This document shows, piece by piece, positions 1 to 12,505 of a stretch of 64,000 nucleotides of DNA (its first letter is position 1; the number at the start of each line of letters is the position of its first letter). The stretch lies in assembly GCA_024336345.1 (NCBI GenBank), contig JANFOG010000001.1, forward strand, positions 2,604,001 to 2,668,000, in the 5' to 3' direction. The notes under the pieces are model-generated. The model did not search any database. It had not been told where the DNA came from and was given only the letters and a program-made list of their open reading frames with translations. The position numbers and the translations under genes were made by a program. This DNA comes from Mariannaea sp. PMI_226. Taxonomy: Eukaryota; Ascomycota; Sordariomycetes; Hypocreales; Nectriaceae.

Positions 1-1509
1 GGACCATGATAACATCTTGGATCGCGGGGCCTTGAGGCCCTCCACTCTGTAGTCGGTGTAGCAGCACCTGTTGAGCGTATTCATCGAGGTACTTGGCCAG
101 CGACTTGGACAAGTCCAGTAGTCGCGCCCCCGTAGAGAGCTTGGCGCATTGTGCAAGCGTCAATTTGTAAAAGTGAAAGAGCTCAATCGCTGAAGTAATA
201 ACTGACTGCGGCGAAAACTCCTCATCGGGGGGGATAAGTGGCTGGCTACGATACTTGGGTATCATGGCAGCGAGGGCCTTGTCTTGAGAATCAACCCAAA
301 GGCTGAGGTATGGCTCAAAGGCGAGGGAGATGAGCCCGTGGAAGCTGTTGGTCTTCTCCTCGACTGAGCTGAGCGTGTCAATGCTCGCCCGTGAGGATGT
401 CGCAAAACGCTTCTCCAGGCTCTGCTCGAAGTCAAGCGTCTCTTGTAGACAGCTAAGCAGGAGATTGACATCAATTTTCTGCGTGTCCGTCCGTCGCATC
501 AGCCTCTCTAGGATGCCCTTGAAATCGTCTCGTGTCCCATCGCAGAAGGCTGTCGCCAGCGTCTCATTAGCCCTCCAGTGCGGCGGGAAAATCATGGCAT
601 GTTCATCATCGTGCGTCTTAACCATACGTTTAAACCACGCGTACCGCCTTCCGATGTTATCCAGGCTGCCGGCCTCATCATTGCCACGGAACACCTGTCG
701 ATACTCGCGGAGCTCGGTGTTAACATACCATGTCATGAGCCTCGACTTTGCTGAATCGCCCAGAGCATCCATGACTAGGCACGCTTCCACAAGCATACCT
801 CTGCGAGCACCAACTTCGCCCTTAGCAAATGCCATTTCAAAGTCTTCACAAATCTGCTCCAGAAGTTCCCGTTGTAGCTCCGAAACCCCTCTGCTGAGCG
901 TCGCAATCTGCTCAATGCTTCTATAACTATTAAAATGCTTCATGAGCTGAAGCACAGCCTGGAGCAAACCAGCGCACTCGCGATACTGCCGGGTCTTAGA
1001 CAACCCCCTAAGTTGCTCATAGGCAGTAGTAAGCATCTGCAGTCTCTTGAGGGCGGTCATGCTCAGAGTGAGGTTCTTCTTTGTTCCATCGAGTCTCTTG
1101 ATGTCGGCTGTCATCGAAGTGATGTTCTGTTCCGTCTCAATAGCCCTTGAGCGAACCGTTTCGATCTTGCGGAAAAGCTGCGCCAGCTCGGCCTGTGCCG
1201 ACTGCATGCGCTCGAGGCTCGAGTCTGGCCCGTAGGCCTGCGCCGTCTCGAGGGCGGAGATGTCGTCGGAGAGGGCATTCTGGTGGTTTTGGAGGGTCTC
1301 AGACACGCGACTAATGGATGAGATGGCGGCCGGGCGGGAAAAGAGGAGATTGATATGGTCTATCGGGTCATAGTCGACTGCGACAACGGCAATGTTAGCT
1401 CATAGGGATTCATCCAGGGGGGGTTGGCTGGTTCAGATGAGAATAGGAACGTTGAGATACCTGCATCTAGGGCAGAAGTCGCCGCTGGTCCCCCATTCAT
1501 CATTGACAT
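1..1509 (-). CDS. VPS53: GARP complex subunit Vps53, N-terminal part (cut by window edge)
   Basis: Vps53 is a core subunit of the GARP tethering complex, which captures endosome-derived vesicles at the trans-Golgi. The minus-strand product has the family's N-terminal signature: a DPIDH block right after a very short first exon, then a helical region with TEQNITSMTADIKRLDGTKK and a LSMTALKRLQMLTTAYEQL stretch. Exon 1 is 1509-1461 and encodes about 16 residues. The intron is 1460-1378 (GTATCT...CAG, 83 nt). Exon 2 runs from 1377 off the window edge. The start is chosen between ATGs at 1509, 1503 and 1500, all in frame; homologues start close to the MNGG block, so 1500 or 1503 may be the real one. 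About 475 residues are present, roughly half of the usual protein. The identification rests on motif recall. Confidence 0.87.
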
Positions 1510-1949
1510 TCGTCCTCCCGAAATCGCAGTCTCGAGCGCCGCGAGGGTATTTGAAGAACGTCGGTTTCGTCTGACCCTGAAACTCGAAGCTCGAAACCCG
1601 AAGCTCAAGAGCCTAGCAGGCGTGAACTGTCATGATGCCGTAAAAGTGGGTCTGCCAGCCAAGCCATGATTGTGGCTGACAGATTAAGGAACGAACTTGC
1701 CAGTAATTATTTTTCTTTCATTACACTTGTTTATCGACAAAAGATATGTATCTCTCCAAATAGAAAAACAGTACCTAGAACTTGGTACTGCCCTCAGTGC
1801 ATTTCAGATCAGAACATGGGAGGATAACTTCAATAGTCTTTAACAGAAGAATATGCGTTTTACTCGCTTCCGCTTTGGATGGAGTATAGATACTATGTAT
1901 CACTACAGCGCTGGTCATGCTCCTTGTCCTAGCCAAAGTCCCTTCTCTC

Positions 1950-4900
1950 CTATTCCCCTTCAGCTGCCCTATCGATTTCGAAGCTCTCTTTCTCCTTTCC
2001 CGAAGCATCCTTGCCCTTTCTCTTCATGGAGAATCGCCATGTGCCACCAGTCCGTCCTTCTTTTGGTTCCTTGCCACGAGAGCTGGTCGTTCCTAGCGAA
2101 GGGCTGCTCGTCATGCTATCGAAGCTGCGTCCTAGCTGAGATAGATCCTCGCCTATGTCGTCAATATCGCCGATGCTGGAGCGATGCTCTGCAGACAGGT
2201 TCTTTTCGGAATAGGTTGCGCTGCCCGGTCCCTTCTTAAAGAGCCCCGAGTCCTTTCCCAACCTTGAAGACAAGCTAAACTTGCTAGAACTTCCTTTGCG
2301 AAACAGTTTCTTAACTACGCTATCAGGGTCCTTGTGACCTGACGGAGTCATGTCTGTTGTCGAGTTGGACGCAGTTGTGTCAAGATTGAGAGACTCATGC
2401 GATTCGCTAACCGATACCAGAGTATGAACAGAGTGCCCGTCTCTCGAGATCCGTGGATCAGATGGCGAATCATCGGCATTTCCAGGCAGCTCTATGGACG
2501 GAGTGGTAACTTCTTTTCCCTTGCTTCGACCCTCTTTAGACTTGTCTCGATGTCGTTCTTTCTCCTTGCCTTTGGATTTGTCTTTCTCGGGACTAACTTC
2601 CTTGTCTTTATCCTTGCGGAAAATGTTGGCCATAAAAGTTGGTGCCGCAGGGTTCAGACGTTGGCTGATTGAAGCCCTGTGGCTGGGAGGGCGAGAACCA
2701 ATAACGCCAACTTGGCTGGGGGATGTTTGAGGGTCCAGCAAATCGTCATCGTCAAGGATTTCATCCTCGGCTGATGCAAGAGTGGTCTCCAGGGCCGAAG
2801 GTGATCCATGGATAGATGGGCGACGGGATGGGTTCCGTGACGGCCAACGTCCTTCGTGGGGGGGGGACCAAAGACGGTTTTTGCTAAGCATGGACATACT
2901 ATCCGGAGCTCCCCAGATAGGGCCGCTCTCAGTTGAGGGGCGTGGTAGATCCGTAGATGAAATCGAGGCTGGCCGGGAACCTTCTGGGTCTCGGTCAGGG
3001 AGAAGAGCACCAGCAGAGCTCGTGAAGGGGTTCAATCGACGCGCAGAAAATGGCCTGGAGGTTGCAGTACCTGCATGACTCCCTTCCGCACCCGAGTGGC
3101 GACTCATCCAGGAGAAACTTATTCTACGTTTGTTCCCAAAGAGTTCATGCTCGTCTGTTCCGCGCGGAAATGACTGGCTCTGCCCAGGTTTCAGGGAGCC
3201 AATTGGGATTCCACCGTCTTCAGGTATTTTAGGTGCCCGACTCCGTTGAAACGAGGACAGCAAACTGGTAAGCCTATGGCCTGTCGCTGGAGGCGCTTCT
3301 GGTGAGGTCGCCAGATTGAGAGAGTGTCGGTCCGTGTCGATATACTGCGGAAATGGCAGGTTCTGGGAGGAGCCGTGTGGACTAGAGAAAAGGCTTCGCG
3401 AGTGACCTGAAGAAGCGGGCGACTGAGGAGCATCTTCCATGACAGTAATAGAATCAGGGAGAAACGGACTGTGCCGTGCCCTGGCTTCAGCTTCCTCAAA
3501 TGCCTCATCAAAAATGCCGGACGGTAGGAGAGCATGCGCGGTTGGACTCAGAGGCCCACCATTTGCTCTCATCTCAGCTTCCATCTCGTCATCATCAGGG
3601 CCATCAGCCGCCATCTCCATGAACGGACCAGGTGCGAAGCCAGAGCGAGTAAGACCCGAAGACGCCAGAAAGTTGCTGTCAGGAATTGCAAGCGGAGCGG
3701 GCGGAGGAGAAAGGTTGAGAGAGTTACTGTTGCCACTATGCCGCTTGTTGATCGGGGGAGGTTCGAATTCTATCGGGCCTGTCTCTGTGTGACCATAGAA
3801 AGCGAGACCAGGGGCGGACTGATGTTGTATACTCAGTTGTTCGCCCAATATGCGAAGGTGCTGATCCAACTGGTGCCCCTTTTTGGTTTCTGCAACCAAT
3901 TGGCTATGCAGTTCCCTCCTTCTGGCATCCCATTCTCGTTTGATCTGAAGATCAGTCTCTTTCCACTGTTCATCGTCTCCGCCCGGCAGTTGTTCTCGGG
4001 CAGCTTTGAGATCCTGAAGTTGTTTCCCCTTCTCCTTAAGTTCAGCCTCCAACTCTGTGCACTTTTCTTGGAGCTCGCGATTCGTCTCGCCCAGTTTCTG
4101 AACATCACAATCCCGCTTCTGCTCCAGCTCAGTCTTTTGCGCTTCAAACCCTTCGCTTTCGTTCCTCATCCGCTCAATTTCACTCTCGAGTTTTGCTGTG
4201 GTATCTCGGACCTTGGATTTCTTAGTTTCCTTGTCTTTCAATTGTTGCTCCTTCCGTGCTCGCTCTTTTTCCGCACCACGCATTTGCTCCATGGTCGTAC
4301 GAACTTGAGTCTTGAGCTGCATCGTTTGCTCCTCTTTCTCCTTCAGTGCCTGTCTTTTTCGTTCCTTCTCTCTCTTCAATTCCTCCTCTTGGGCCTGAAA
4401 CTCAGCTTCGTCCTTGGCGCATTGTGATAGTGTCTCGTCAATTTCCTTTCGAATACTCTCAAACTTTTGGTTCAACTCCTCCAAAGACATTTCAGGTCCA
4501 TCGGGAATTGGAGGTTTTATTTGGGGCGGGTCCGTACTCGCCACTGAAGGTGAATGTTGCCGCCTATTTATCGTATTTCGCCGTTGAGCAGGGCCAGTTG
4601 CGCTCAAATCAACAGCAGGCGTAGCATTGCCATCGAGTACGGGCGCAGCCTCTACAGATGGAACTGAGGGTCGATTATGTTCAGGGTCGTCATTATCAAC
4701 ATCGGCCTTATGGTGAGGACGCTCATCGTCGGCGAAGCTGGTTGGCAATCTCGAATTTCCAAGTTGGGGTTTTCCATCTTTTCCAAACGTTCGCAAACGA
4801 ACTACCGGACTCCCTGCCTGAAAATTGTTGGTCCCAACCGCAACAACTCGAATGTTGTAGAAATGATCTGGTTTCAAACCAGTAACGGTAATAGCGACTT

Positions 4901-5539
4901 CGTTACCTGGCGAGTCACCCACTATAGAGAGGAATTGTCAATATTCATGCGGGCAGCCAGGCCTCAGGAGCCTCAAGGAAGGGAGGAGACAACTAACCAT
5001 GAACTCCATTAACTTGTATTGAATATTTCTGCACAGGACGGTTACTCGGCGGTCTAGACCAGCTTAAGGTGGCAGCATCTGCTCGAATTCCGGCGAGGGA
5101 TACGTCCGGGGATTCGGGGACGTCGACACCCAAGATATTGATTAGGTCGGGAACGGGTTTCCATAGTGTCTGCCATGAGCGATGCAGCAGCCTAGAGAAG
5201 CGAGGCGAATATCAGCAGGTGCAAATAAACTAGAGGTCGAGGATGCCCGAGGGGCATCTCGACTTTGGAGTAGACTAACCAGACAACGGCACCAAGGGTC
5301 AAGACCATCTTGAAGTGGCTCACGAGCAGCACATGGAGGCGAAATTCGCGCAATTCGTCGAGGGTAGCGGGAGAGACGGACATGTGCAGCCAGATGCGGC
5401 GAGGGTCAAGAAACACAGTGAGGCCGCAGAGCAGGGCATAGAGGAGGGCCTTCTGGTAGCTTGAATGCGGGCTATAGACCCACCAAAAGCCGAGGACGCT
5501 GAGGATGAGAGAGGTCAAGACGGGCAACTCCCATGACAT
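1950..5539 (-). CDS. Membrane-anchored fibronectin type III / coiled-coil protein
   Basis: Three exons (5539-5280, 4998-5191 read right to left, 4921-1950) give 1141 residues. The order of parts is: two or three hydrophobic segments in residues 1-90 (for example around SLILSVLGFWWVY and MVLTLGAVVWL); one fibronectin type III domain at about 105-205 with the usual LSW, YSIQV and LKPDHFYNIRVVAV strands; a long charged coiled coil at about 300-465; then a Ser/Pro-rich disordered region; and a Lys/Glu/Asp-rich patch near 2530-2620. Introns are 5279-5192 and 4997-4922, both with GTTAGT donors. Such proteins are common in filamentous ascomycetes and annotated only as FN3-domain proteins, so no function is claimed. 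The N-terminal membrane part suggests an anchored scaffold with a cytosolic tail; this is inference. An ATG at 5584, 15 codons upstream, is also in frame. Confidence 0.8.
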
Positions 5540-8500
5540 GTTCTCAGCGCGGTCCTGGTCTGGCAAGAAAAGGGCTTCGAGCAAGACGGACCCAGGCGTC
5601 GACGTTGTCTCGTTTTGTCGTGTGTAGTTGGGTGGGTGGGATGGGGGGATTAAGGATAAGGTATCGGCAGATGGATTGAAAAAAGACGTGGAGTCGACCT
5701 TCCCGGACCAGGCGTGATCTCGTTCTCCAGTAAATCTCGGGAGTCGATTGGCGGGAGATCCGGCCTTTTCTGCATACCTTACCTTACTTGTGAGGCAGGT
5801 GGGTTACATTGGCACGGTGCAAGGTGCTGAAGCCTGCTGGAACGCTATGCCTATGGCGGGGTGGGTGCTGTAATATCGCCCGTAGCCGGACGATGGAACC
5901 GCCAGCGGGAAGTACTACTCCGTTTAGGTACCGTAGAGGTTGTATTTTGTTCGTACTGTGCGACTGTTAAGCATTTACTGTGTGTCGCTTGAGGCCAGGC
6001 CCTTATTTTAACCTGGTTAGGTAGGCAGGTAGGTAGGTCTGTCGCACAGCTGGAGGTTGGAAAAACGGTTGATTGTCTCTGCAAAACGCATGACATTTCT
6101 TGACGCAGGACGGAGGTTTACGCAAGCCACTGCCCACGGAGCGTTTGTCTGACAATGTGCATATTTATAGCATTCCGTTTTGCATGGGCCGGAACGGGAT
6201 TGCGAGTGTCCCTTTCCTGATAATCCCTAATAGGTACTCAGTGGCAGATACGTAGTTTGTTTTCGAATTGCTGAGCCGCTTGCTGAAAATAGAGATCGAT
6301 TTGAGGAACTTCACCATAGCTGTTTGGCATTCTGAATAGTTATCTCGTTGTATAAAAGCAAGAGGTCGAGACTTGAAAGAAAAATCTATGCCTATCGGAA
6401 ATCGATATCACAATTTGAAGAATCCTGCTGCCTCATCATTTGGCAGGTTGTGCGAACAGGGGTTGTCCACTTGTGTTGACGGTACCATGCCGTAATGAAG
6501 ACGCTTGGAAGAGCAAGGCTGGATTTCGGATTCTGGTATTATTTTTTAGTCCATCTATCTAATCAATTTGCATCACATGTCAAAACATCACGAAACTTGT
6601 GTAAGTACAACGCTGGTCTCGGTGTGCGCATTGATTCTGATATAATCCCGAGATCCGACCTCCGGATTAGACCGACATAACGCCAAGAGCTCTGCGGATC
6701 GACCTTCATATCTGAGTCGTGCTGGAGGCGACTATGGCAAAAATAATTCTCTTACAACTGCGCTAAGATAAATACGAAAAAAAAAATTGGGCTAAGCGGA
6801 GGCTCTTTAGTCCATTGTCTTTCTCAAGGAGCAAATCTGGTAAGTACGAGTAGACCCTTAGGAAGACGTTCACAATTGCGTTCGTGAACATCCACCTACT
6901 CCTTCGTCAGGATGTTAGTTATGCTTTAACTGTCAGATTTATCGCGCGTAACTGAAGTTCTGCTTTTACTTTGTTGCGCATTTTGACACTCAACCAACTT
7001 GAATGCTCTAGCCTTAGGAGACTGCCAGAAGGGAGTGCTCGAGACATGAAATGAGTTGGACACGGCGCACATCTCCCAGGTAGAAGTCCGAAACAGCATC
7101 ATATTCGTTCCTACGGTAGTTACGTGCTCGAATTCTTTAGGTGGCTAAGAAAGCATTGTCTATCTAAGTTAAGGAGATGGATATATCAGCATCGTGTAGG
7201 TAGCCTTGAAGATCTCATTCGTAACTGCGTCGTAAGCTGAATCGTAGTACCATCGCGAACGGCTTCTTGATGAACATTTATTAGGTGGCTTGTCAAAAGT
7301 TTTGCCCAGCCTCCAAGAAGTTTTCATAGATATATGAGACATTCTAGCAGAACTACCTTTTCTCAGTCCAGAATGACTGGGAATTTGAGAGATTCAAGTT
7401 TTGTGGCCAAATTTCTCGTAACAGCTCATTTCTCTTCTTCTTAATTCTAATCTTGTACAAATAGACGGAAAAAAGGCGTTTAACTGCAACGATGATTCCG
7501 CATGTAGCTCTAGCTTACCAGTTGAGAAGTTTTCTTCCATTCCATAATCTTGTCGCCACGAGGTGGACTACGGGAAACGTGCAAGGCCCAACAGTAACGT
7601 TCAAAAGAAGATCAAAGGAGGCCACGGCAAAGTTTGGAGTTGGGAGGTTCAAGGTTACACGGTCAATGATTTTGGGTATTCTGTTTTCGTGGAGAGGAAA
7701 TACCACTCGACCGAGCATGGCACAAGAGCTCACGGTATATAGGGATGCGCATCAATCAATAATAATAAATGGCCCAAAAATCCGAGTCAAGACTCGCAAT
7801 GCGGCATGTCCCAAGGGAAAAAAGAGGCCCGCGTGTTAGTGGCAAGTGCCCCGATGACATCAAGCGTGGTTCGGCACGCGTCGGAATTTCGATAATTTTT
7901 CATGACGACCCTTCAAAGGGCTGGGCTAGTAAACGCTGTAAAAATTGAGACTATTGGACGGCGGCAATACGTACTTCATGTACGTATACTTTACGTATCA
8001 GCATCATCATCTTCATCATTATACTGGAAGTAAGCCAAGGATGTTGGAAGAAGCACATGACTGCATAGCACGTATGTGGTGAGCCGCGGCATTTAGAGAG
8101 ACCCCATGCAACCTAGCCTACCTAGGTGGCTTGCAGGTTGCAACTCCCACGTGGGATGGAGACGTTACGGCCAGCGTTGAGTAATGAATACTGAATGTAG
8201 ACAGATATTTAGTAGTATTTGGTTTTGACGTTGATGAGAACAACAGGAATTAACTAAGTACGGATGTTATAGCCGTCCTTGGCACAAGGTGGATCGAGAT
8301 ACGAAGTACAGATCAAAACAGCCGCTAAGAAACAGACCGAGTTCCAGTTCAGGTTCAGGATCATGATGAGAATCAGGACACATTATCGCAGCTCGCCAAA
8401 TCCTTGACTTTCATCGGCCAGGCTGTGGCTAGCTGAATTACCAACATGGAGATTGGTGCACTAATTATCGTACATTGATACAAACAACTAATCTGCACGT

Positions 8501-9475
8501 AGTACAAAGACCAAGAGGATTTGTCCACTTGTCAGCGTCATGCGGACATCGAAAGATCCATGTCGGAAGGCCTTCAACGAGCTACCAACCATCTTTCTTC
8601 GTGACCATCTACCAGGCCCCGTAATTAAGCCAAGCACCCCACTGTGCCGCCGAATCCAGTACCTGAGGCTACCTTACTCCCAGCAGCCGCGTACGCCCCA
8701 GAGACAAGGACAGTAAGTCGGGTTGGTCAAGGTACGCACATCCACATGGTTGGTTATGTGGTCGGTATGCACTCTGAACAAGTTGACTTATTAGTGGTCC
8801 ATCCCATCAATATCTCCCCAATCTCTCTCTTTCTCTGTCTCCCGCTCTCGCATGCTTCCACTCGCGTTCCCCCCTCGATTTCGATTTCTTTATTGTTTGG
8901 TATTCGTTCATTGCAAGGCATTTGCTCGGAATCGGTAGAACAACTCGATCCCTCTGGTCGAATTGGACATTGTCAACCTTTCCTCGCCCCGTCGCCAAAG
9001 GCCCCGCGTTACGTTGAAGCTCAACCCGCCTTCAACCCGCCACCCTCCCCGGGCGAAGATCCCCAACAATCCACCTGCCTCTTACATACTCTCTCACTCT
9101 TCTCTCCCACCCAGCCTCTGCCCCAGCTTTTCGACCGCCGGCTCAAGATCCGAATCCCGCCAGAATATCATTTCCGTCTTGTTCTCTATTTCATATCCCC
9201 CTCCCTCATTTTGATTATTTGGGACTTGTTGTTCTTTCGCTACTCTAGACCGGGGTTTTTTTTTTTTTTTTGCCTTTCTTGATTTTGGCTGGCTGTTGGT
9301 CCGCTATAGCGTTGACGTCAACCTCACTTAAATTCTCCGCTACCTATGGCTGACGTCCCGGTTTAACCACCACGTCATTCATTAATCCTAGAAACTTGTC
9401 CCCGACATCCTACTGTCTGCCGTCCTTGGCCTCCCGTCGCATCAACTGCTTTCCTATCATCGCGACTGCGCAACA
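5540..9475. other. 3.9-kb divergent intergenic region
   Basis: This lies between the divergent FN3 protein and PAH1. Open frames here (the longest, about 115 codons, at 7492-7839) have no recognisable domain and overlap antisense frames of similar quality, so I do not call a gene. The region includes GGTAGGTAGG-type runs near 6018-6038 and 8112-8130. A pyrimidine-rich stretch at 8815-9230 and a T-run at 9256-9271 probably belong to the long PAH1 promoter or leader. Confidence 0.6.
9311..9377. promoter_or_regulatory. Cluster of CRE-like TGACGTCA sites upstream of PAH1
   Basis: A perfect 12-bp palindrome GTTGACGTCAAC sits at 9311-9322. It is followed by TGACGTC at 9351-9357 and CACGTCA (the reverse of TGACGTG) at 9371-9377. 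TGACGTCA is the known target of Atf1/CREB-type bZIP factors in fungi. The cluster is 99-165 bp upstream of the PAH1 start codon. The sequence match is direct; binding is inferred. Confidence 0.5.
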
Positions 9476-11943
9476 ATGCAGTACGTCCGAAATCTGAGCG
9501 ACTCAGTCTCAACAGCATGGAATTCCATCAATCCGGCAACACTCAGCGGTGCCATCGATGTTATCGTCGTTGAGCAAGAGGATGGCTCGCTATCCTGCTC
9601 CCCGTTCCACGTCCGCTTCGGCAAGTTCTCGCTCCTGCGACCGTCAGAGAAAAAGGTCGAGTTTCAGGTCAATGGCGTGAAGCAGGGCTACTCGATGAAG
9701 CTTGGCGAAGGTGGTGAGGCTTTCTTCGTCTTCGAGACCACCGACAATATTCCTCAGTCTCTCCAGACTTCACCTCTAGTCTCCCCCGCATCCAGCCCAG
9801 CAAGCAGTCCGCCTCTCGATCCCGAGCAATTCCCCCCCGGTTTTCAGGAGCCTGAGCTACTCGATCTCGATACAGAAGATGGCAAGCCTCGTCGGCCAGC
9901 GCCCACTGTCCTAGTCCCATTAGATAAGACTGGTAAGTTTGGACAGACATCATGATCAGCCTTCGAAACTCCGACCTAATATGTGGTTCAGGTATGATTA
10001 CTCCTGTATCTTACTCCCCCGGCCAATCGAGTTCGCGACCCGCCTCCGGTGACTGGTCCGCGACCCTACAACGCCCTCACAGCGAGGATGTTCTTCGCCA
10101 CTCTGCTAGACCCCTAACTAGTAACAACGAGGCATCAGCGGCAGCAGAGAGCATAGAAGCTTCTGAACGATCGCACAGCCCGCCACCCCTCGCTCCCAGC
10201 GATGCGATTGAACGTGCCATGAACCTCTCTCGAGAGCTCTCTGCAGCGAACATTCCAACCAAAGTGACCGAGACTGGAGACCTTATGCTGGATATGTCGG
10301 GTTTCAAGAACAGCGATGAAGATGTGCTCCGGGCAGAGATTCTTGCCCGCAAGGTCCTATCTGAAGAGATGGACGGCAACTATGACATCGGGGCTCTCTT
10401 CGACTTTGACGAGCAAGGTAATTTGTGGATCTACAGCAGCGAGAGCGCCAAACAAGCTGCCATGAACAAGACTATCGAGTCCTCCCTTCAGTCTCATCGA
10501 CAAGCCGTCGCAGCCGATGCTGCTTCGGATCCTGGTTACCAAAGCGACGGCAGCGACATCACCACAACCCCGCCTCCACCATCCCATCGCCGATCAGAGT
10601 CCGATGCTGGCCCATCAGATATGCAAACTCCTCCTCGAACTCCTCCCGGCCCGGGACATGCAGGAGACCCCAACAGGAATTACGCCAAAACCCTAAGACT
10701 GACTAGTCAGCAGTTGAAGGAACTCAAACTGCAACCAGGCGAGAACACGATGAGTTTCACGGTCAACCGAGCAACATGCTCAGCAAAGATGTTCCTATGG
10801 AAGCACGAAACTCCCGTGGTTATCTCCGATATTGACGGTACTATTACCAAATCAGACGCACTCGGCCATGTTCTAAATATGATTGGTCGTGACTGGACTC
10901 ATTCTGGTATTGCCAAACTGTATTGTGATATCAGTGCCAACGGCTATAACATCATGTACCTGACGAGTCGATCCGTCGGCCAGTCAGATAACACAAGGGC
11001 TTACCTCGCTGGTATCGTGCAGGAAGGCTGCCGCATGCCCCCCGGCCCAACGATCCTCTCTCCCGATCGGACAATGGCCGCACTGAGACGTGAGGTCTAC
11101 CTGCGTAAGCCTCATGTCTTCAAGATGGCTACTCTTCGAGACATCCGCAGTCTGTACGGACCAGACAGGACGTGTTTCTATGCTGGGTTTGGTAATCGAC
11201 TAACTGACCAAATCTCGTACCGGACTGTCGACGTGCCGAGAAATAGAATTTTCACAATCAACTCGAATTCCGAAGTTTCCATGGACCTCTTGAGTCTTGT
11301 TCAGCGCAAGATGAGCTATGTCAACATCAACGAGGTTGTGGACCATTACTTCCCCCCCGTCAGCACATTAGTCAAAGGTGGCGGTGAAGAGTACACTGAT
11401 TTCCAGTTTTGGAGGGATGACCCGCTCGCCATGGCTGATTTTTCAGCAAGCGACAGTGATGATGATGAGGATGTGGACGAGGAGGAGGAGGATGATGATG
11501 ATCACGATGACCACGAAAGTATATATGAGGAGGATGAGGACGAAGACGAGGATGGTCCCTTAGATGATGAAGAGGACGATTATGATGACGACGAGATAGG
11601 CAAAGGTCTAGCTGACAGCTACATATCCCGCGCTTCCATCGATGAATTTGTCGAAGCCGAGACTGGACTCAGCGGCAGCGTTTTTGAAGACCGGTTGCGT
11701 GCACGCGGGGCCCACCACCATCATCATCAAATGACTGCGTCCGTGGACGGCGCTGATGATGAGACGTATGAGGAAGCAAACGATGAGATTGTTGACAACG
11801 AGAACGAAGAGGAGGACGCCACAAATGACACACAAATCAATGACGGTTCGGTGAGGCGCAAGTCTGTCATCGTCGAGGACTTCCCCGCCGAACGTATCAC
11901 AGGGGTTAGTCGACTCTTGGTTGAAAAGCAAGAAGAAATATAG
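9476..11943 (+). CDS. PAH1: Phosphatidate phosphatase, lipin family (Pah1/Smp2/Ned1)
   Basis: Lipins dephosphorylate phosphatidate to diacylglycerol at the nuclear/ER membrane. They feed triacylglycerol synthesis and restrain phospholipid synthesis and nuclear membrane growth. Exon 1 is 9476-9932; the intron is 9933-9991 (GTAAGT...CAG); exon 2 is 9992-11943; the product is 802 residues. Residues 1-110 are the N-lip domain, starting MQYVRNLSDSVSTAWNSINP with the FHVRFGK block. The C-lip catalytic domain carries the haloacid-dehalogenase motif DIDGT beginning at D432, followed by the usual HVLNMIGRDWTHSGIA segment and a YLTSRS motif. The middle is Ser/Pro-rich, as expected for a protein controlled by phosphorylation. 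The C-terminus holds a long Asp/Glu tract (coded about 11449-11600) and a five-His run near 11713; both are low-complexity additions after the catalytic domain. Likely a Nem1-Spo7 substrate, by analogy. Confidence 0.95.
11449..11600 (+). repeat. GAT/GAG/GAC trinucleotide-rich acidic tract within PAH1
   Basis: This coding stretch consists almost entirely of GAT, GAC, GAG and GAA codons and encodes a long Asp/Glu run after the lipin catalytic domain. It is an impure triplet repeat, so length variation between strains is likely. Acidic tails are known in yeast Pah1; whether this one has a role is not visible here. Confidence 0.75.
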
Positions 11944-12505
11944 ACGGGAGAGCTAAGTCTGGGTGAATAGAGCACCGAGCTCGCAGCCAATAGCGACGTC
12001 GCCGTCATTACGCCATAACGCGTTCCGAGCGGAAGAATATTTTTTTTTTGGAGTGTTTTTTTCCTTGTTTTCTTCATTTCAACCATTAGAATGCTTTGCT
12101 TTTTGTCCGATAGAGGTTTTCATCAACTGAAACTTGCATCAAGTCTTTTTCTCAAGGAAGGGAAGCAACGGGTTGTGGAAGATTACGGCAAGACGAGGGG
12201 TGGATTGACATATTCCGATTGTTATCATAGCGCGGCGTTGGGAATCTGATTGCATATGTATGTATGATCATGGTGGTGCTATAGAGTTACGACAGAAAAG
12301 TATCGTCAACCAGCATCGGCTTATCAAGTTTAACCAAAATATACATCGCACATAGTTTATTTGCATTCACTCTTCGGTTACCTCAAATAGTTCGAATTTC
12401 CATCTATTCCCAAAAACCACTACAAAAGACACTTATAAATCACACCAGATCCCATAATCTAAACTCCATCTTTTTTGTTTGCTTCATACGCCGAGTCTTC
12501 CCATC
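11944..12505. other. Convergent 3' region between PAH1 and HIS4
   Basis: A 562-bp A/T-rich interval holds the 3' untranslated regions of two convergent genes. I see no gene in it. Confidence 0.6.

Noticed and set aside
3534..4427. Plus-strand Leu/Phe-rich open frame that looks like a membrane protein
   Set aside because: It is antisense to the Lys/Glu-rich coiled coil; complementary codons create Leu and Phe. No splice or start context supports it.
7492..7839. 115-codon plus-strand frame in the FN3-PAH1 spacer
   Set aside because: No domain, no supporting introns, and an overlapping antisense frame of similar quality.
9993..10030. Possible frameshift in PAH1 between the two open segments
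   Set aside because: A normal 59-nt intron with GTAAGT donor and CAG acceptor (9933-9991) joins the segments in frame.
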